DNA of 64,000 bases. Source: Verrucomicrobiales bacterium (GTDB taxonomy: Bacteria > Verrucomicrobiota > Verrucomicrobiia > Methylacidiphilales > JAAUTS01). The position numbers were made by a program, and so were the translations under genes. How positions within the stretch are numbered: the stretch's first letter is position 1; the number at the start of each line of letters is the position of its first letter. The notes beneath the pieces are model-generated. The model was given only the letters and a program-made list of their open reading frames with translations. It was not told the origin of the DNA and made no database searches. The stretch covers positions 40,391 to 104,390 of the forward strand of contig JAIRPN010000017.1 of assembly GCA_031256975.1 (NCBI GenBank), in the 5' to 3' direction. Of the stretch, positions 1-8,430 are shown piece after piece.

Positions 1-1
1 C

Positions 2-262
2 GGCAATGTCGCGGGCATTTTCCCCGGCCAGGTGATTGACCGCCACGGCGTGAAGCTGGTCGGCACCGCCAATCTGCCCGGCAGGGTGCCCCTGCATGCC
101 AGCCAGGTTTACGCCGCCAACCTGGTCGCGCTGGTCGAGGAATTCTGGGACAAGGCGAACAAGAATTTCACGCTCAACCTGGAGGACGAAATCATCAAGG
201 GCTGCCTCGTCACCCACAAGGGCAGGATCGTGAACGCAAAACTAACCGCCGCCAACGGCTGA
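2..262 (+). CDS. pntAA: NAD(P) transhydrogenase subunit alpha part 1, C-terminal fragment
   Basis: This is the 3' end of a gene that begins left of the window. The frame is open from base 2 and stops at 260-262. The translated tail resembles the C-terminal part of the NAD(H)-binding domain I of proton-translocating transhydrogenase of the split (Rhodospirillum-type) form; recognisable stretches are FPGQVIDRHGVKLVGTANLPG and the ending EDEIIKGCLVTHKGRIVN. The protein is cytoplasmic and binds NAD(H); with the two membrane subunits encoded next it couples hydride transfer from NADH to NADP+ to proton entry. The next gene starts 6 bp after the stop, so one operon is evident. The internal ATG at 32 is not the start. 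Confidence 0.9.
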   Translation, partial: GNVAGIFPGQVIDRHGVKLVGTANLPGRVPLHASQVYAANLVALVEEFWDKANKNFTLNLEDEIIKGCLVTHKGRIVNAKLTAANG

Positions 263-268
263 ACACCC

Positions 269-550
269 ATGGATACCAACCTGCTGTTTATTTTCATCCT
301 CGCCATTATCATCGGCTTTGAGGTCATTTCCAAGGTGCCCTCCATGCTGCACACGCCGCTGATGTCCGGCACCAATGCGATCCACGGCATTATTTTGTTC
401 GGCGGCATCCTGGTGCTGGCGGATGCGGCCACCCCGCTGGTGCAGGGGCTGGGATTCGTCGCCGTGGTATTCGGCTCGGCCAACGTGTTCGGCGGCTTTA
501 TGGTCACCGACCGGATGCTGCAAATGTTCAGGAAAAAGAAACAGCCATGA
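269..550 (+). CDS. pntAB: NAD(P) transhydrogenase subunit alpha part 2
   Basis: A 93-residue integral membrane protein, the small membrane subunit of split-type proton-translocating transhydrogenase. Hydrophobic stretches lie at about residues 5-16, 38-55 and 58-75, and the SKVPSMLHTPLMSGTNAIHG segment is the conserved family signature between the first two helices. It forms part of the proton channel (domain II) with PntB. It lies 6 bp after pntAA and its stop overlaps the pntB start by the ATGA tetranucleotide (547-550), which suggests translational coupling. Length and motif order are as expected for the family. Confidence 0.93.
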   Translation: MDTNLLFIFILAIIIGFEVISKVPSMLHTPLMSGTNAIHGIILFGGILVLADAATPLVQGLGFVAVVFGSANVFGGFMVTDRMLQMFRKKKQP

Positions 551-1968
551 ACACCCTTGCTGCCCTGGTCATTATCGCGGTGGCGGTGCTGCTCATCATC
601 GGCATCAAGCTGCTCAGCTCGCCGAAAACCGCGCGCATCGGCAATCTGGTCGCCGCCGCCGGAATGCTGGTCGGGCTGGCGGCGCTGCACAAGCCCGACG
701 GGGCCTATGTCTGGTCGCAGGGCTGGAATCTGAATTATACCCTCATCGCCGCCGGGTTGCTGGTCGGCCTGGTCCTTGGCGCGCTGGGGGCCTACTCCGT
801 GAAAATGACCGCGATGCCGCAAATGGTCGCCCTGTTCAACGGCCTTGGCGGCAGCGCCGCCGCGCTGGTCGGCGGGCTGGAATTCCTGCGTAGCTCCGGT
901 GCCGCCGCCGATCCCGGACTCTTCGTGCTGCTGGCCATGCTGTTCGCCACCCTGATCGGCTCGCTATCCTTTTCCGGCAGCATCATCGCCTACCTGAAAC
1001 TGCAGGGGAAATTCGAAAAGCCGCACACCTTTTGCGGACAGAACATTCTCAACGGCCTCATGCTGGCGCTGATCCTCGGCCTCTGCGGCTGGCTGGCCCT
1101 CGATCCCTCCGGCACTGGCGCGCCCGTGCTGCTCATGGTTCTGGCCCTGCTCGCCCTGTGCTTTGGCGTCGCCATGGTCCTGCCGATTGGCGGCGCGGAC
1201 ATGCCGGTGGTCATCTCCCTGCTGAACTCCTTTACCGGCCTGGCGGTGGCGGCGGACGGCTTCGTGATCGACAATCTGGCGATGATCGTCGCCGGAACCT
1301 TGGTCGGCTCATCCGGCACCCTGCTGACCCTGCTGATGTGCAAGGCCATGAACCGCCCGGTGGCCAACGTCCTGTTCGGCGCCTTCGGTTCCGGTGGAAG
1401 TGCCGCAGCCGCCGGACTGGCTGGACTTGACGGCAAGACCGTCAAGCCGGTGCAGGTCGACGAGGCCGCCCTGCTGCTAAGCTACGCGCAGCAGGTGGTC
1501 ATCGTCCCCGGCTACGGCATGGCCGTGGCCCAGGCGCAGCACCAGGTGCAGGAACTCTCCGAGGAACTCGGCAGGCGCGGCGTCGGCGTGCGCTTCGCCA
1601 TCCATCCCGTGGCCGGCCGCATGCCGGGCCACATGAACGTGCTGCTGGCCGAGGCCAATGTTCCCTACGACCAGCTGAGCGAGATGGAAGCCATCAATCC
1701 CGCCATGGAGCGGGTGGACGTTTGTTTGGTGATCGGTGCGAACGACGTGGTCAACCCCGCCGCGCGCGAGGAAAAATCCAGCCCGATCTACGGCATGCCG
1801 ATCATCGACGCCGACCGCGCCAAGACCGTCATCGTCATGAAACGCTCCATGGCCGCCGGTTTCGCCGGCATTGAGAACCATCTGTTTTACAAGGACAACA
1901 CCCGGATGCTCTTCGGCGATGCCAAGGCATCCTTGACCGCGTTGATTGCACAGATCAAGCAGGGGTGA
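547..1968 (+). CDS. pntB: NAD(P) transhydrogenase subunit beta
   Basis: A 473-residue protein of the usual PntB length. The N-terminal half holds many transmembrane segments forming the rest of the proton channel, with family signatures such as NGLGGSAAALVGG near residue 98. The C-terminal part (from about residue 310) is the NADP(H)-binding domain III, with VPGYGMAVAQAQH, the FAIHPVAGRMPGHMNVLLAEA segment and VIGANDVVNPAA. It completes the membrane-bound enzyme that regenerates NADPH at the expense of the proton gradient. It is the last gene of the operon; the following 355 bp are AT-rich with no clear terminator hairpin. Confidence 0.95.
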   Translation: MNTLAALVIIAVAVLLIIGIKLLSSPKTARIGNLVAAAGMLVGLAALHKPDGAYVWSQGWNLNYTLIAAGLLVGLVLGALGAYSVKMTAMPQMVALFNGLGGSAAALVGGLEFLRSSGAAADPGLFVLLAMLFATLIGSLSFSGSIIAYLKLQGKFEKPHTFCGQNILNGLMLALILGLCGWLALDPSGTGAPVLLMVLALLALCFGVAMVLPIGGADMPVVISLLNSFTGLAVAADGFVIDNLAMIVAGTLVGSSGTLLTLLMCKAMNRPVANVLFGAFGSGGSAAAAGLAGLDGKTVKPVQVDEAALLLSYAQQVVIVPGYGMAVAQAQHQVQELSEELGRRGVGVRFAIHPVAGRMPGHMNVLLAEANVPYDQLSEMEAINPAMERVDVCLVIGANDVVNPAAREEKSSPIYGMPIIDADRAKTVIVMKRSMAAGFAGIENHLFYKDNTRMLFGDAKASLTALIAQIKQG

Positions 1969-2323
1969 GGGGTTTGTGGTGTTGAATGATTATTGATGGG
2001 ATATTTCCCATTAGATAGTTCGAGCTAACCCCGCCTCTGGCAACTAGTTTTTCTGTTTCCACATAGTTATGGATTGCTTCAGTGGAGGGTGACTTTTGTC
2101 TAATGGGTATTTTATTGTTAAGGGGAAAGGATTGGGTTAGCATTTATACAATATTTTATTGTTATGATTTGTTCTGAATTAACCCAGATTAAACCTGAAT
2201 TTAATATCAGAATATAAATTAATCATCGGCTGTCGTATACGTGTTGCCATAAATAATTTTGCTTGTGTCATGTTGCATGAATTGATGATGTAAAGACCTA
2301 ATGGATTAATTTGAGATCACTAT
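1969..2323. other. AT-rich intergenic region upstream of the SIR2-HerA module
   Basis: These 355 bp separate the transhydrogenase operon from the SIR2-HerA pair. Base composition shifts abruptly from GC-rich to AT-rich near 1970 and stays AT-rich to about 5350. I see no convincing gene, hairpin terminator or direct repeat marking an integration end. The promoter of the defence module must lie here, but no clean -35/-10 pair stands out. Confidence 0.5.
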
Positions 2324-3364
2324 ATGAGTGAAAAACCACAAGACTTGGTTTGTAAGTTGGCTCAGGAATGCATTGGTAAATCACCTGTGATTATTTTAGG
2401 TAGTGGTGCCTCTGCAGCATATGGTATTCCAGGAATGCCCCAGCTTAAAGATTATCTCTTAGGACTTAGTTGCCCAACTTCTATAACACTTGAAGAAAAG
2501 AAGAGGTGGAATGAATTTCATGCACGACTCAAAACTACTGATCTTGAAACTGCTTTAAATGAAGTACGTCTTTCGGAATGCCTTACCGCATTTGTGGTTG
2601 AATCGACTTGGGATTTCCTTGCCCCATTTGATTATAAAGTATTTGAAGAGACAATTCTTAGGGTTGATATGTTTCCTCTAACAAAGCTATTTTTACATTT
2701 ATTCTATAGCACCCAAAAGGAAATTCATGTTGTTACGCCTAATTATGATCGTCTAGCCGAATATGCAGCAGACGCAGGTAAATTAGTTCATTATACAGGG
2801 TTTAATTACGGGCATATTAGGACGCGTGTTACCAATAATAAGCCTCGGATTTTTTATGGAAAAAACACTCCCGCACGAACAGTTAATGTGTGGAAAGTTC
2901 ATGGTTCATTCGATTGGTTTCGTGATCGCGATGGAATTGTATTTGGTTTACCGATAGGTAAACAGCGTCCAGCGAATGTTGCGCCTGTAATTGTTACGCC
3001 GGGAATTGAAAAATTCCGATTAACTCATGAGGAGCCTTTTCATTCTATAAAAACCGAAGCCGACCGTGCGCTTCAATCGGCAGATGCATATCTTTGTATC
3101 GGTTATGGTTTTAATGATTCTCACTTGCAAACCACACTTGTTGAAAGATGTCGTGGAAATGATATTCCGTTGGTACTACTTACGAGGGAGATATCATCAA
3201 CAGCTAAGGCATTTTTAGTTAGCGGAAAATGTTCGAAATATTTAGCAATTGAAGAAATGGATACAGGATGTCGTGTGTTTAGTGCGGAATTTCCCGCTGG
3301 GGTTGAAATTGCTAAAAAATCCTTTTGGCAATTAAGCGAATTTTTAAAACTGGTTATTTCATGA
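2324..3364 (+). CDS. SIR2-domain protein of a SIR2-HerA antiphage module
   Basis: A 346-residue protein with a SIR2-like NAD-binding fold. The N-terminal GSGAS loop (residues 26-30) matches the nucleotide-binding loop, TPNYD (138-142) matches the catalytic Asn motif, and KVHGSFDW carries the candidate catalytic His193; a C-terminal stretch (IGYGFNDSHL, near residue 263) is typical of SIR2_2-type defence proteins. Such proteins degrade NAD+ on phage infection and so cause abortive infection. The stop overlaps the next ATG by 4 bp (ATGA, 3361-3364), and that gene encodes a HerA ATPase, the established partner (SIR2-HerA, also called Nezha). The DNA is far more AT-rich than its neighbours, which points to transfer. 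The exact trigger cannot be read from sequence. Confidence 0.85.
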   Translation: MSEKPQDLVCKLAQECIGKSPVIILGSGASAAYGIPGMPQLKDYLLGLSCPTSITLEEKKRWNEFHARLKTTDLETALNEVRLSECLTAFVVESTWDFLAPFDYKVFEETILRVDMFPLTKLFLHLFYSTQKEIHVVTPNYDRLAEYAADAGKLVHYTGFNYGHIRTRVTNNKPRIFYGKNTPARTVNVWKVHGSFDWFRDRDGIVFGLPIGKQRPANVAPVIVTPGIEKFRLTHEEPFHSIKTEADRALQSADAYLCIGYGFNDSHLQTTLVERCRGNDIPLVLLTREISSTAKAFLVSGKCSKYLAIEEMDTGCRVFSAEFPAGVEIAKKSFWQLSEFLKLVIS

Positions 3365-5133
3365 GCATATTCAAATATAAAGACAACGAAGTCCTCGGCA
3401 AAGTAAAGTCAGTTGATACAGCTATTGTAATTGTCCATGTGGCCGATGTGGATCGACTTAGGCAACTGCAAGTCAATAGATTGGCTGTCCTACAGAGCAG
3501 CCGACCTGGACAACACTTGATAGGAATTATTCAGAAAATTACCCGTAATGTCATAGAAGCCAAAGAGATGGATGAGGTGGATTCTGATAATTTAGATTTG
3601 GAATCTAAGCCTGAATTAAATTTAGTAAGGATCGCTCTTATAGGTACAATGGTTGATAAATTGGGGGAGCAATCCAATGTGTTTCTTCGTACTTTGGAAA
3701 CTGTGCCGGAGATTGACGCTAACTGTTTTGCAGTTGAGGGGAAGCAATTGACAGATTTCATGCGTATTGTGGCAAACATTTCTGCAGACGGTGAAAAATT
3801 ATCGTTAGGGCATTATACATTGGATGATAAAGCGGAAGCATTTTTAAACGGAAATAAATTTTTCCAACGTCATGCTATTATCGTTGGTAGTACGGGATCA
3901 GGTAAATCTTGGACAACTGCCCGAATTCTTGAATGTGTATCCACACTACCAAATGCCAATAGTCTTGTTTTTGATATTCATGGTGAATATCGACCATTGA
4001 AGGGGGAGGGAATACGTCACCTTCGCATTGCTGGTCCTAAGGATCTTGATCTGAAACGAGGTCTGAAAGACGGTGTGATATTTCTTCCGTATTGGTTGCT
4101 TGCGTATGAAGCAATGGTGTCGATGTTCGTAGACCGTAGCGATCAAAATGCCCCAAATCAGGCGATGTTGATGTCTCGGACGATTATCGAGGCTAAGAGA
4201 AGTTATTTAACAAAAAATGGACACAAAGATGTTCTAGAAAACTTTACCATAGATAGTCCGGTCCCATTTTCGATTAAGGATGTAATAAGTGGACTAGAAT
4301 GTTTTGATGTTGAAATGACTACTGGTAGTAGTGGCAGGGAAAAACAAGGGACTTTTCATGGGAAACTCAGCAGACTTATTGAAAGGTTACAAAATAAGCA
4401 AACAGACCGCCGTCTTGGGTTCCTTTTCCAAGCACCTGCTGAGACAATGCAATTTGATTGGCTCGACAAATTGGTATCTATACTTGTTGCGGGAAGCAAG
4501 GATCAGTCCGATGGCCTTGGTGGCGTAAAGATTGTCGATTTTTCAGAAGTGCCATCCGATATGCTTCCACTAATCATTAGTTTGGTGGCACGATTGGTGT
4601 TTTCGATTCAACAGTGGACTCCATCTGATCAGCGGCATCCTATAGCTTTATTTTGTGATGAAGCGCATTTGTATATACCAGAACGTCAATCATCGAGTGC
4701 TGGGGAATCTTTTGCTGTCAGCGCTTTTGAGCGGATTGCAAAAGAAGGGCGTAAATATGGTGTTGGATTAGTGGTTATTAGTCAGCGTCCCTCGGAAGTA
4801 AATCGAACAGTTCTTAGCCAGTGTAATAATCTCGTCGCAATGCGCTTAACCAATGGGGATGACCAAACCGTTGTTCGACGCCTTTTGCCAGATAGTTTGG
4901 GTGGTTTCAGTGATCTGCTTCCGGTGTTAGATACAGGGGAAGCCTTAGTCGTTGGAGATGCGAGCTTACTTCCTACTCGTGTCAGAGTTCAGCGACCAAC
5001 CAATGAGCCCGATAGCGGAACAGTTCCGTTTTGGGATCGTTGGAGTGAAAATAAAAAGATTATTAATGTTTCGGCTTCAGTCGACAACTGGAGAAAACAA
5101 GCTGTGCAACGGTCTGCGGAAAAAAAGAAATAG
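3361..5133 (+). CDS. herA-like: HerA-family ATPase/helicase of a SIR2-HerA antiphage module
   Basis: A 590-residue hexameric FtsK/HerA-type ATPase. The N-terminal about 150 residues form the HAS-barrel-like region. Walker A is GSTGSGKS at residues 176-183, followed by FDIHGEY. Walker B ends in DEAHLY with D433 and E434, and VISQRPSEVNRTVLSQ further on is the conserved HerA sensor/arginine-finger region. I chose the ATG at 3361 because it overlaps the upstream SIR2 stop by ATGA and begins with the usual short strand; an in-frame ATG at 3325 would lie inside the SIR2 gene. HerA assembles with SIR2 into a large complex that drives NAD+ depletion and may also process nucleic acid. No nuclease gene (NurA) is adjacent, which supports a defence rather than a repair role. 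Confidence 0.87.
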   Translation: MSIFKYKDNEVLGKVKSVDTAIVIVHVADVDRLRQLQVNRLAVLQSSRPGQHLIGIIQKITRNVIEAKEMDEVDSDNLDLESKPELNLVRIALIGTMVDKLGEQSNVFLRTLETVPEIDANCFAVEGKQLTDFMRIVANISADGEKLSLGHYTLDDKAEAFLNGNKFFQRHAIIVGSTGSGKSWTTARILECVSTLPNANSLVFDIHGEYRPLKGEGIRHLRIAGPKDLDLKRGLKDGVIFLPYWLLAYEAMVSMFVDRSDQNAPNQAMLMSRTIIEAKRSYLTKNGHKDVLENFTIDSPVPFSIKDVISGLECFDVEMTTGSSGREKQGTFHGKLSRLIERLQNKQTDRRLGFLFQAPAETMQFDWLDKLVSILVAGSKDQSDGLGGVKIVDFSEVPSDMLPLIISLVARLVFSIQQWTPSDQRHPIALFCDEAHLYIPERQSSSAGESFAVSAFERIAKEGRKYGVGLVVISQRPSEVNRTVLSQCNNLVAMRLTNGDDQTVVRRLLPDSLGGFSDLLPVLDTGEALVVGDASLLPTRVRVQRPTNEPDSGTVPFWDRWSENKKIINVSASVDNWRKQAVQRSAEKKK

Positions 5134-5791
5134 TCGTGTTTACCTTGGCGAATACAAGATCATCCAGATCTAGATTTTTAAAATAAATATATCCAAAAAA
5201 TTTGCCAAAGGATTATCCAATGATCGAGACATCAATTACGCAAGCATAATTGTCATGGTTTAGTTTTGGTTTTTCACGAAGAAGTTTTTCTACAAAACCA
5301 GTTGACATTAGTATAAGATTAATCTATCACTACGCACCTTGTGATTTACGTGGCTTATAAAGTGCAGACCTCAGGCTGCCTCAGCAGCCTCAAGCCGCGG
5401 CTAGCCGCCAATACTTTGCGCTAAGGCACATTTTCTCCAAAAATCGAGTCAAATCACTGGGTTTCAAGTGGTTTTGCCGTTTTTCTTTTGGTTTTCCCCA
5501 CCTTTATCAGGGCTTTGCCGGGCTTGATAAAGCCTTTATTCGCAAAAATGAGCCCTTTATCCCGCGAGATAAGACCCTTGTTAAATTTAATGAGAAGTTT
5601 ATCTGCGCAGATAAGCCGTCCATTTCGCAAGAGCAGGGCTTTATCCGTGAAAATAAGACCCTGATTAAAATTAATCAGCCTCCTACTTCGCAAGATGAGC
5701 CGCTTATCACGCAAGATAAAAGCTTCATTTTTGCCGCCTCCGGTTCCGTTTTTAACCCGCAACCGAACGAACCGAAAGGAATCCCATCCCC
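5134..5791. other. Intergenic region with hairpins and a tandem-repeat block
   Basis: These 658 bp lie between herA-like and the next gene. The first about 200 bp are AT-rich and featureless. Two adjacent palindromes follow: an AGGCTGC/GCAGCCT stem with a CTCA loop at 5373-5390, and GCGGCTAGCCGC at 5397-5408. No T-run follows them, so a rho-independent terminator is not shown. From 5493 to 5723 the DNA is a degenerate 21-bp tandem repeat, listed separately. Confidence 0.6.
5493..5723. repeat. Degenerate 21-bp tandem repeat, about 11 units
   Basis: About 231 bp made of roughly eleven imperfect 21-bp units. Read on the minus strand each unit would encode a heptad like RDKGLIF or FNKGLIS. Most units carry an imperfect palindrome of the type TTATCNCGCNNGATAA, and one copy at 5599-5614 (TTATCTGCGCAGATAA) is a perfect 16-bp palindrome. 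A minus-strand reading frame of 102 codons spans the array but has only a TTG start and no visible ribosome site, so I treat it as a non-coding repeat, perhaps a protein-binding array, upstream of the gene at 5792. Confidence 0.65.
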
Positions 5792-6538
5792 ATGAACCCG
5801 AACCTTAACCGCAGCCTGCCCGCTTATATGCCCCGCAAGGAAGCCCTGCTCATCATCTGGATTGAGCAATTCCTCAACGCGCTCAAGCCGATGATCGCCT
5901 TGTTTCAGATTGAGGCGCAGGACTTCGAAGCCTATGAGGACGGGTTTGCCGTCATCAAGGATGCCTACAATTGCCACATCCACAGCAAGGGCGTGGCGGA
6001 GGCGGACACCCGTTACAAGGATTTGGGTTTCTACGACCGCAATCATTTGACCGCCATCGCTCCGAGGCTGGAAACGGCGATCATCCCCTCCAGCAGTTCA
6101 TTGGAAGGCGGTTATGTGTGGCGGCTGGTGGAACTGATCGACGGGGAGATTTTGCCCAGTACCAATTGCACCGAGGACATCAAACGGCAGTTGCAAATCC
6201 TGCCGCCGTCCAAGACTGCGCCCGATTTAATCAGTCTGTCACCCGACCTGTACGAACCGAAGTTCACCGGCGGTGAGGTGGTCTTGAAGGGTCATCTGCC
6301 GAAACCGGCGAAGTATTGGTACATCGTAGTGGATCGGAATGACGGACAGGGCACCGTCGAAGCGGGCTGGGTGGCGGGAGCGAAGTTCACCGATCATCAC
6401 GAGTTACCGGACAAGCCGACCACCTGGACTTACACCGTGGAATTGCAAGACAAGAACCGGACTCCCATCGGCAAGGTCGGTGTGGTGAGCGTCACCGTGT
6501 GGAAGGGCATCGCCGACCAAGGGCCGGAGGGCAAATGA
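5792..6538 (+). CDS. Hypothetical protein with C-terminal beta-sandwich-like region
   Basis: A 248-residue soluble protein that I cannot assign to a named family. There is no signal peptide. Residues 1-150 look mixed helical, with an early hydrophobic helix (EALLIIWIEQFLNAL) that is too charged for a clear membrane anchor. Residues 155-245 are rich in alternating hydrophobic residues (YWYIVVDRNDGQGTVEAGW, TYTVELQDKNRTPIGKVGVV), suggesting a fibronectin- or Ig-like sandwich. A GAAAGGAA ribosome site precedes the ATG. The 21-bp repeat array lies directly upstream. Confidence 0.6.
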   Translation: MNPNLNRSLPAYMPRKEALLIIWIEQFLNALKPMIALFQIEAQDFEAYEDGFAVIKDAYNCHIHSKGVAEADTRYKDLGFYDRNHLTAIAPRLETAIIPSSSSLEGGYVWRLVELIDGEILPSTNCTEDIKRQLQILPPSKTAPDLISLSPDLYEPKFTGGEVVLKGHLPKPAKYWYIVVDRNDGQGTVEAGWVAGAKFTDHHELPDKPTTWTYTVELQDKNRTPIGKVGVVSVTVWKGIADQGPEGK

Positions 6539-6570
6539 AAAGTGAAGAGTGAAATTGGAAATACCCGCCC

Positions 6571-6729
6571 ATGAGAACATCCCCATCTGCCTGCGTTCCC
6601 GCCTACAAGAAAACCCGTATCAAACTGTTGCGGCGCGCAGTCGTCATGCTGATCGTTGCCATCGTACTTACGCCCCTGTTGGGCCAAGCCTTGGCTGCCG
6701 TTGCCCGCAGCCTCTCCGCCCATCCGTGA
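6571..6729 (+). CDS. Small membrane peptide, 52 residues
   Basis: A short reading frame of 52 codons starting at ATG 6571 and ending TGA 6727-6729. The peptide has a basic N-terminal half (KKTRIKLLRR) and one strong hydrophobic helix, AVVMLIVAIVLTPLLGQALA, then a short tail. That is the layout of a single-pass inner-membrane peptide with its N-terminus inside. It sits 32 bp after the preceding gene and 48 bp before a PEP-CTERM gene. No family is recognised and there is only a weak ribosome site, so coding is plausible but not proven. An overlapping 64-codon frame (6549-6743) has no such structure. Confidence 0.4.
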   Translation: MRTSPSACVPAYKKTRIKLLRRAVVMLIVAIVLTPLLGQALAAVARSLSAHP

Positions 6730-6777
6730 ATTTCAACCCATAACCCAATCAACCATCAAAAAAGGAGAAAACAGAAT

Positions 6778-8103
6778 ATGAAAACCCCAACACGTAGATT
6801 AACACTAAGCGCCGCGCTGCTCGGCGCGCTATTCACCCTCGGTCACCTGTCGCCGGCACAAGCCCAGAACATATGGACCAACACTGGCACCGGCGACTGG
6901 GCCTCTGCCAGCAACTGGAGCCAAGGTGCAGTACCGGGCTACTCTTCGGTCACCGGCACCGCCATCATCGGAAGTCCCGGTTACTTGACTGGCACGGCGG
7001 TGCTTTCCTCCGGTTCCTACACTGCCATCGTGTTGCAACTGGGCCGGGGTAGCAATACCGCCAACGGCTATCTGCGGGTCAACGGCGGAACTTTGGCCGG
7101 TCTGAGATCCATCGAAATCGGCGGCGCGGTAACCAGTTACAGCGGTGCCAAGGGCACTCTGGAGATTAACAGCGGCCTGGTCACCGGCACCACCACCCAG
7201 GTCGGTGTCTATGGTCAGGGCGCCCTGTTGCTCAATGGCGGGCGATTGCAAACTGACACGCTGACCCTGGGCGTTAATGCGAACAGCTCCGGTACCCTGA
7301 TCATCGGCAACGACGGCTCGGGCATGATTACCAAACTGGATGGCAGCACCCCCACGACCATCAGCAGCGGCAGTGGCGCCGGGGTGTTGCGGTTTGCCCA
7401 TAACGGCAACATCCAGTTTGCCAATGCTGTTACTGGTAACGGTATGCTAAACCTTGGCCAAATCCAACTCATCCACGCAGGTTCCGGCACTACGACCCTG
7501 ACTGGCGGCTCGGTTAGTGTCTCGAGAGTCTCCGTCACTCGCGGCGAGTTGTCTGTTGCCGCCAATACCACGCTGACCGTGAATAATCAGACGATCGAGG
7601 TCGGCTCCGGCGCCACCTTGAGCGGTGAAGGTGTGATTTCCTCCAATCCGATAGGGATGAACAGCAAGCTGCTGACCATCCAGAGCGGAGGTCATATCGC
7701 CGCCACTTTGGTGGTCAATGTCGGCCTGACCTTGGAAACGGGTGCGGTGCTGGACTATTATGGGGGCAGCGGTCTGGTGCTGGGCGACGGTGGATTTGAG
7801 ATAAGCCTCGTCAAAGGAACAAGCACCGTGCAGGTGGACTTCAGCCGCGTTTCCCTGGACTTGGGTTCCTACCACATCATCGACTACGACGCCACCCAGT
7901 CCAACAACGTGGCGACTGACGGCTCCCAATTCAGCGCCATCGGGCTGGGCAGCGAGGTGGAGGGAACGTTCGAAGTGGATCAGATTCATAACCGGCTGGT
8001 CTTCACAGTCACCGCCGTGCCGGAACCGTCCACTTATTTTCTGCTGGGTGCGGGTCTGGGCCTGATCGGTTTCCTAAAGTTACGTCGCCGCCAGCAATTT
8101 TAA
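6778..8103 (+). CDS. PEP-CTERM exoprotein with autotransporter-like beta-repeat passenger
   Basis: A 441-residue exported protein. The signal peptide occupies residues 1-30 (hydrophobic core LSAALLGALFTLGHL, likely cut after AQA). The body begins with the WTNTGTGDWASASNWSQG motif typical of Verrucomicrobial beta-helix exoproteins and continues as Gly/Ser/Thr-rich repeats. The C-terminus is a complete PEP-CTERM signal: VPEPST, a hydrophobic helix, then the basic tail KLRRRQQF. Such proteins are handled by the exosortase system and released to the surface or extracellular polysaccharide. A strong AAAGGAGAAA ribosome site precedes the ATG. No exosortase gene is present in the window. Confidence 0.85.
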   Translation: MKTPTRRLTLSAALLGALFTLGHLSPAQAQNIWTNTGTGDWASASNWSQGAVPGYSSVTGTAIIGSPGYLTGTAVLSSGSYTAIVLQLGRGSNTANGYLRVNGGTLAGLRSIEIGGAVTSYSGAKGTLEINSGLVTGTTTQVGVYGQGALLLNGGRLQTDTLTLGVNANSSGTLIIGNDGSGMITKLDGSTPTTISSGSGAGVLRFAHNGNIQFANAVTGNGMLNLGQIQLIHAGSGTTTLTGGSVSVSRVSVTRGELSVAANTTLTVNNQTIEVGSGATLSGEGVISSNPIGMNSKLLTIQSGGHIAATLVVNVGLTLETGAVLDYYGGSGLVLGDGGFEISLVKGTSTVQVDFSRVSLDLGSYHIIDYDATQSNNVATDGSQFSAIGLGSEVEGTFEVDQIHNRLVFTVTAVPEPSTYFLLGAGLGLIGFLKLRRRQQF

Positions 8104-8112
8104 AGCAGCACA

Positions 8113-8191
8113 TTCACCGCAGAGGCGCAGAGAACGCAGAGATTATTTTAATTTAATAAAACCTCAGCGAACTCCGCGTCTCGGCGGTGAA
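8113..8191. repeat. Dispersed palindromic repeat (TTCACCGCAGAG type)
   Basis: An inverted repeat with 29-bp arms, about 23 of 29 positions pairing, separated by an AT-rich loop. The left arm begins TTCACCGCAGAGGCGCAGAG and the right arm ends CTCGGCGGTGAA. Sequences of this type are known as interspersed palindromes in many environmental bacterial genomes, usually in intergenic spaces. Here it lies between a PEP-CTERM gene and a small RHH gene and could form a hairpin in the transcript. Confidence 0.65.
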
Positions 8192-8199
8192 CCTTCTTT

Positions 8200-8397
8200 A
8201 TGAAAAAGAACATCATTCAATACCCGGGCAATCCCATCCCGGTGCGGCTGGAGGCGGAACAGAACGAGTTGCTCGAGGAGTTCCAGACCAAGACCGGGCT
8301 CGGCAAGTCCTTCATCATCCGCCGTTGCATCAGCTATGCGCTGCGGAAATTTGCCAGCGAGGAGGTCAATATCCTGACCCTCGAGGAGAAAGAATAG
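8200..8397 (+). CDS. Small ribbon-helix-helix-like protein
   Basis: A 65-residue protein. Its layout is a short strand (PIPVRLEAEQNELLEEF), a helix, then a GKSFIIRRCISYALRKFA helix, which fits the MetJ/Arc ribbon-helix-helix DNA-binding fold, where residues of the first strand would contact the major groove. No toxin gene is adjacent, so an antitoxin role is not supported; it may be a stand-alone repressor. The dispersed palindrome ends 9 bp before the start codon, leaving little room for a ribosome site. Confidence 0.6.
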   Translation: MKKNIIQYPGNPIPVRLEAEQNELLEEFQTKTGLGKSFIIRRCISYALRKFASEEVNILTLEEKE

Positions 8398-8430
8398 CAA
8401 ATTCCCGCGCGAGGCCGCAGGGCCGCGAGG

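Noticed and set aside
3325..3361. Upstream start for the HerA-like gene
   Set aside because: It lies within the SIR2 coding region; the ATG at 3361 gives the typical 4-bp overlap and domain start.
5373..5408. Rho-independent terminator after the HerA-like gene
   Set aside because: Two good palindromes but no following T-run on either strand.
5493..5723. CRISPR array
   Set aside because: Units are contiguous 21-bp degenerate repeats without spacers and no cas genes are near.
5454..5762. 102-residue heptad-repeat protein on the minus strand
   Set aside because: Start is TTG without a ribosome site and the repeat is better explained as palindromic DNA units; not excluded.
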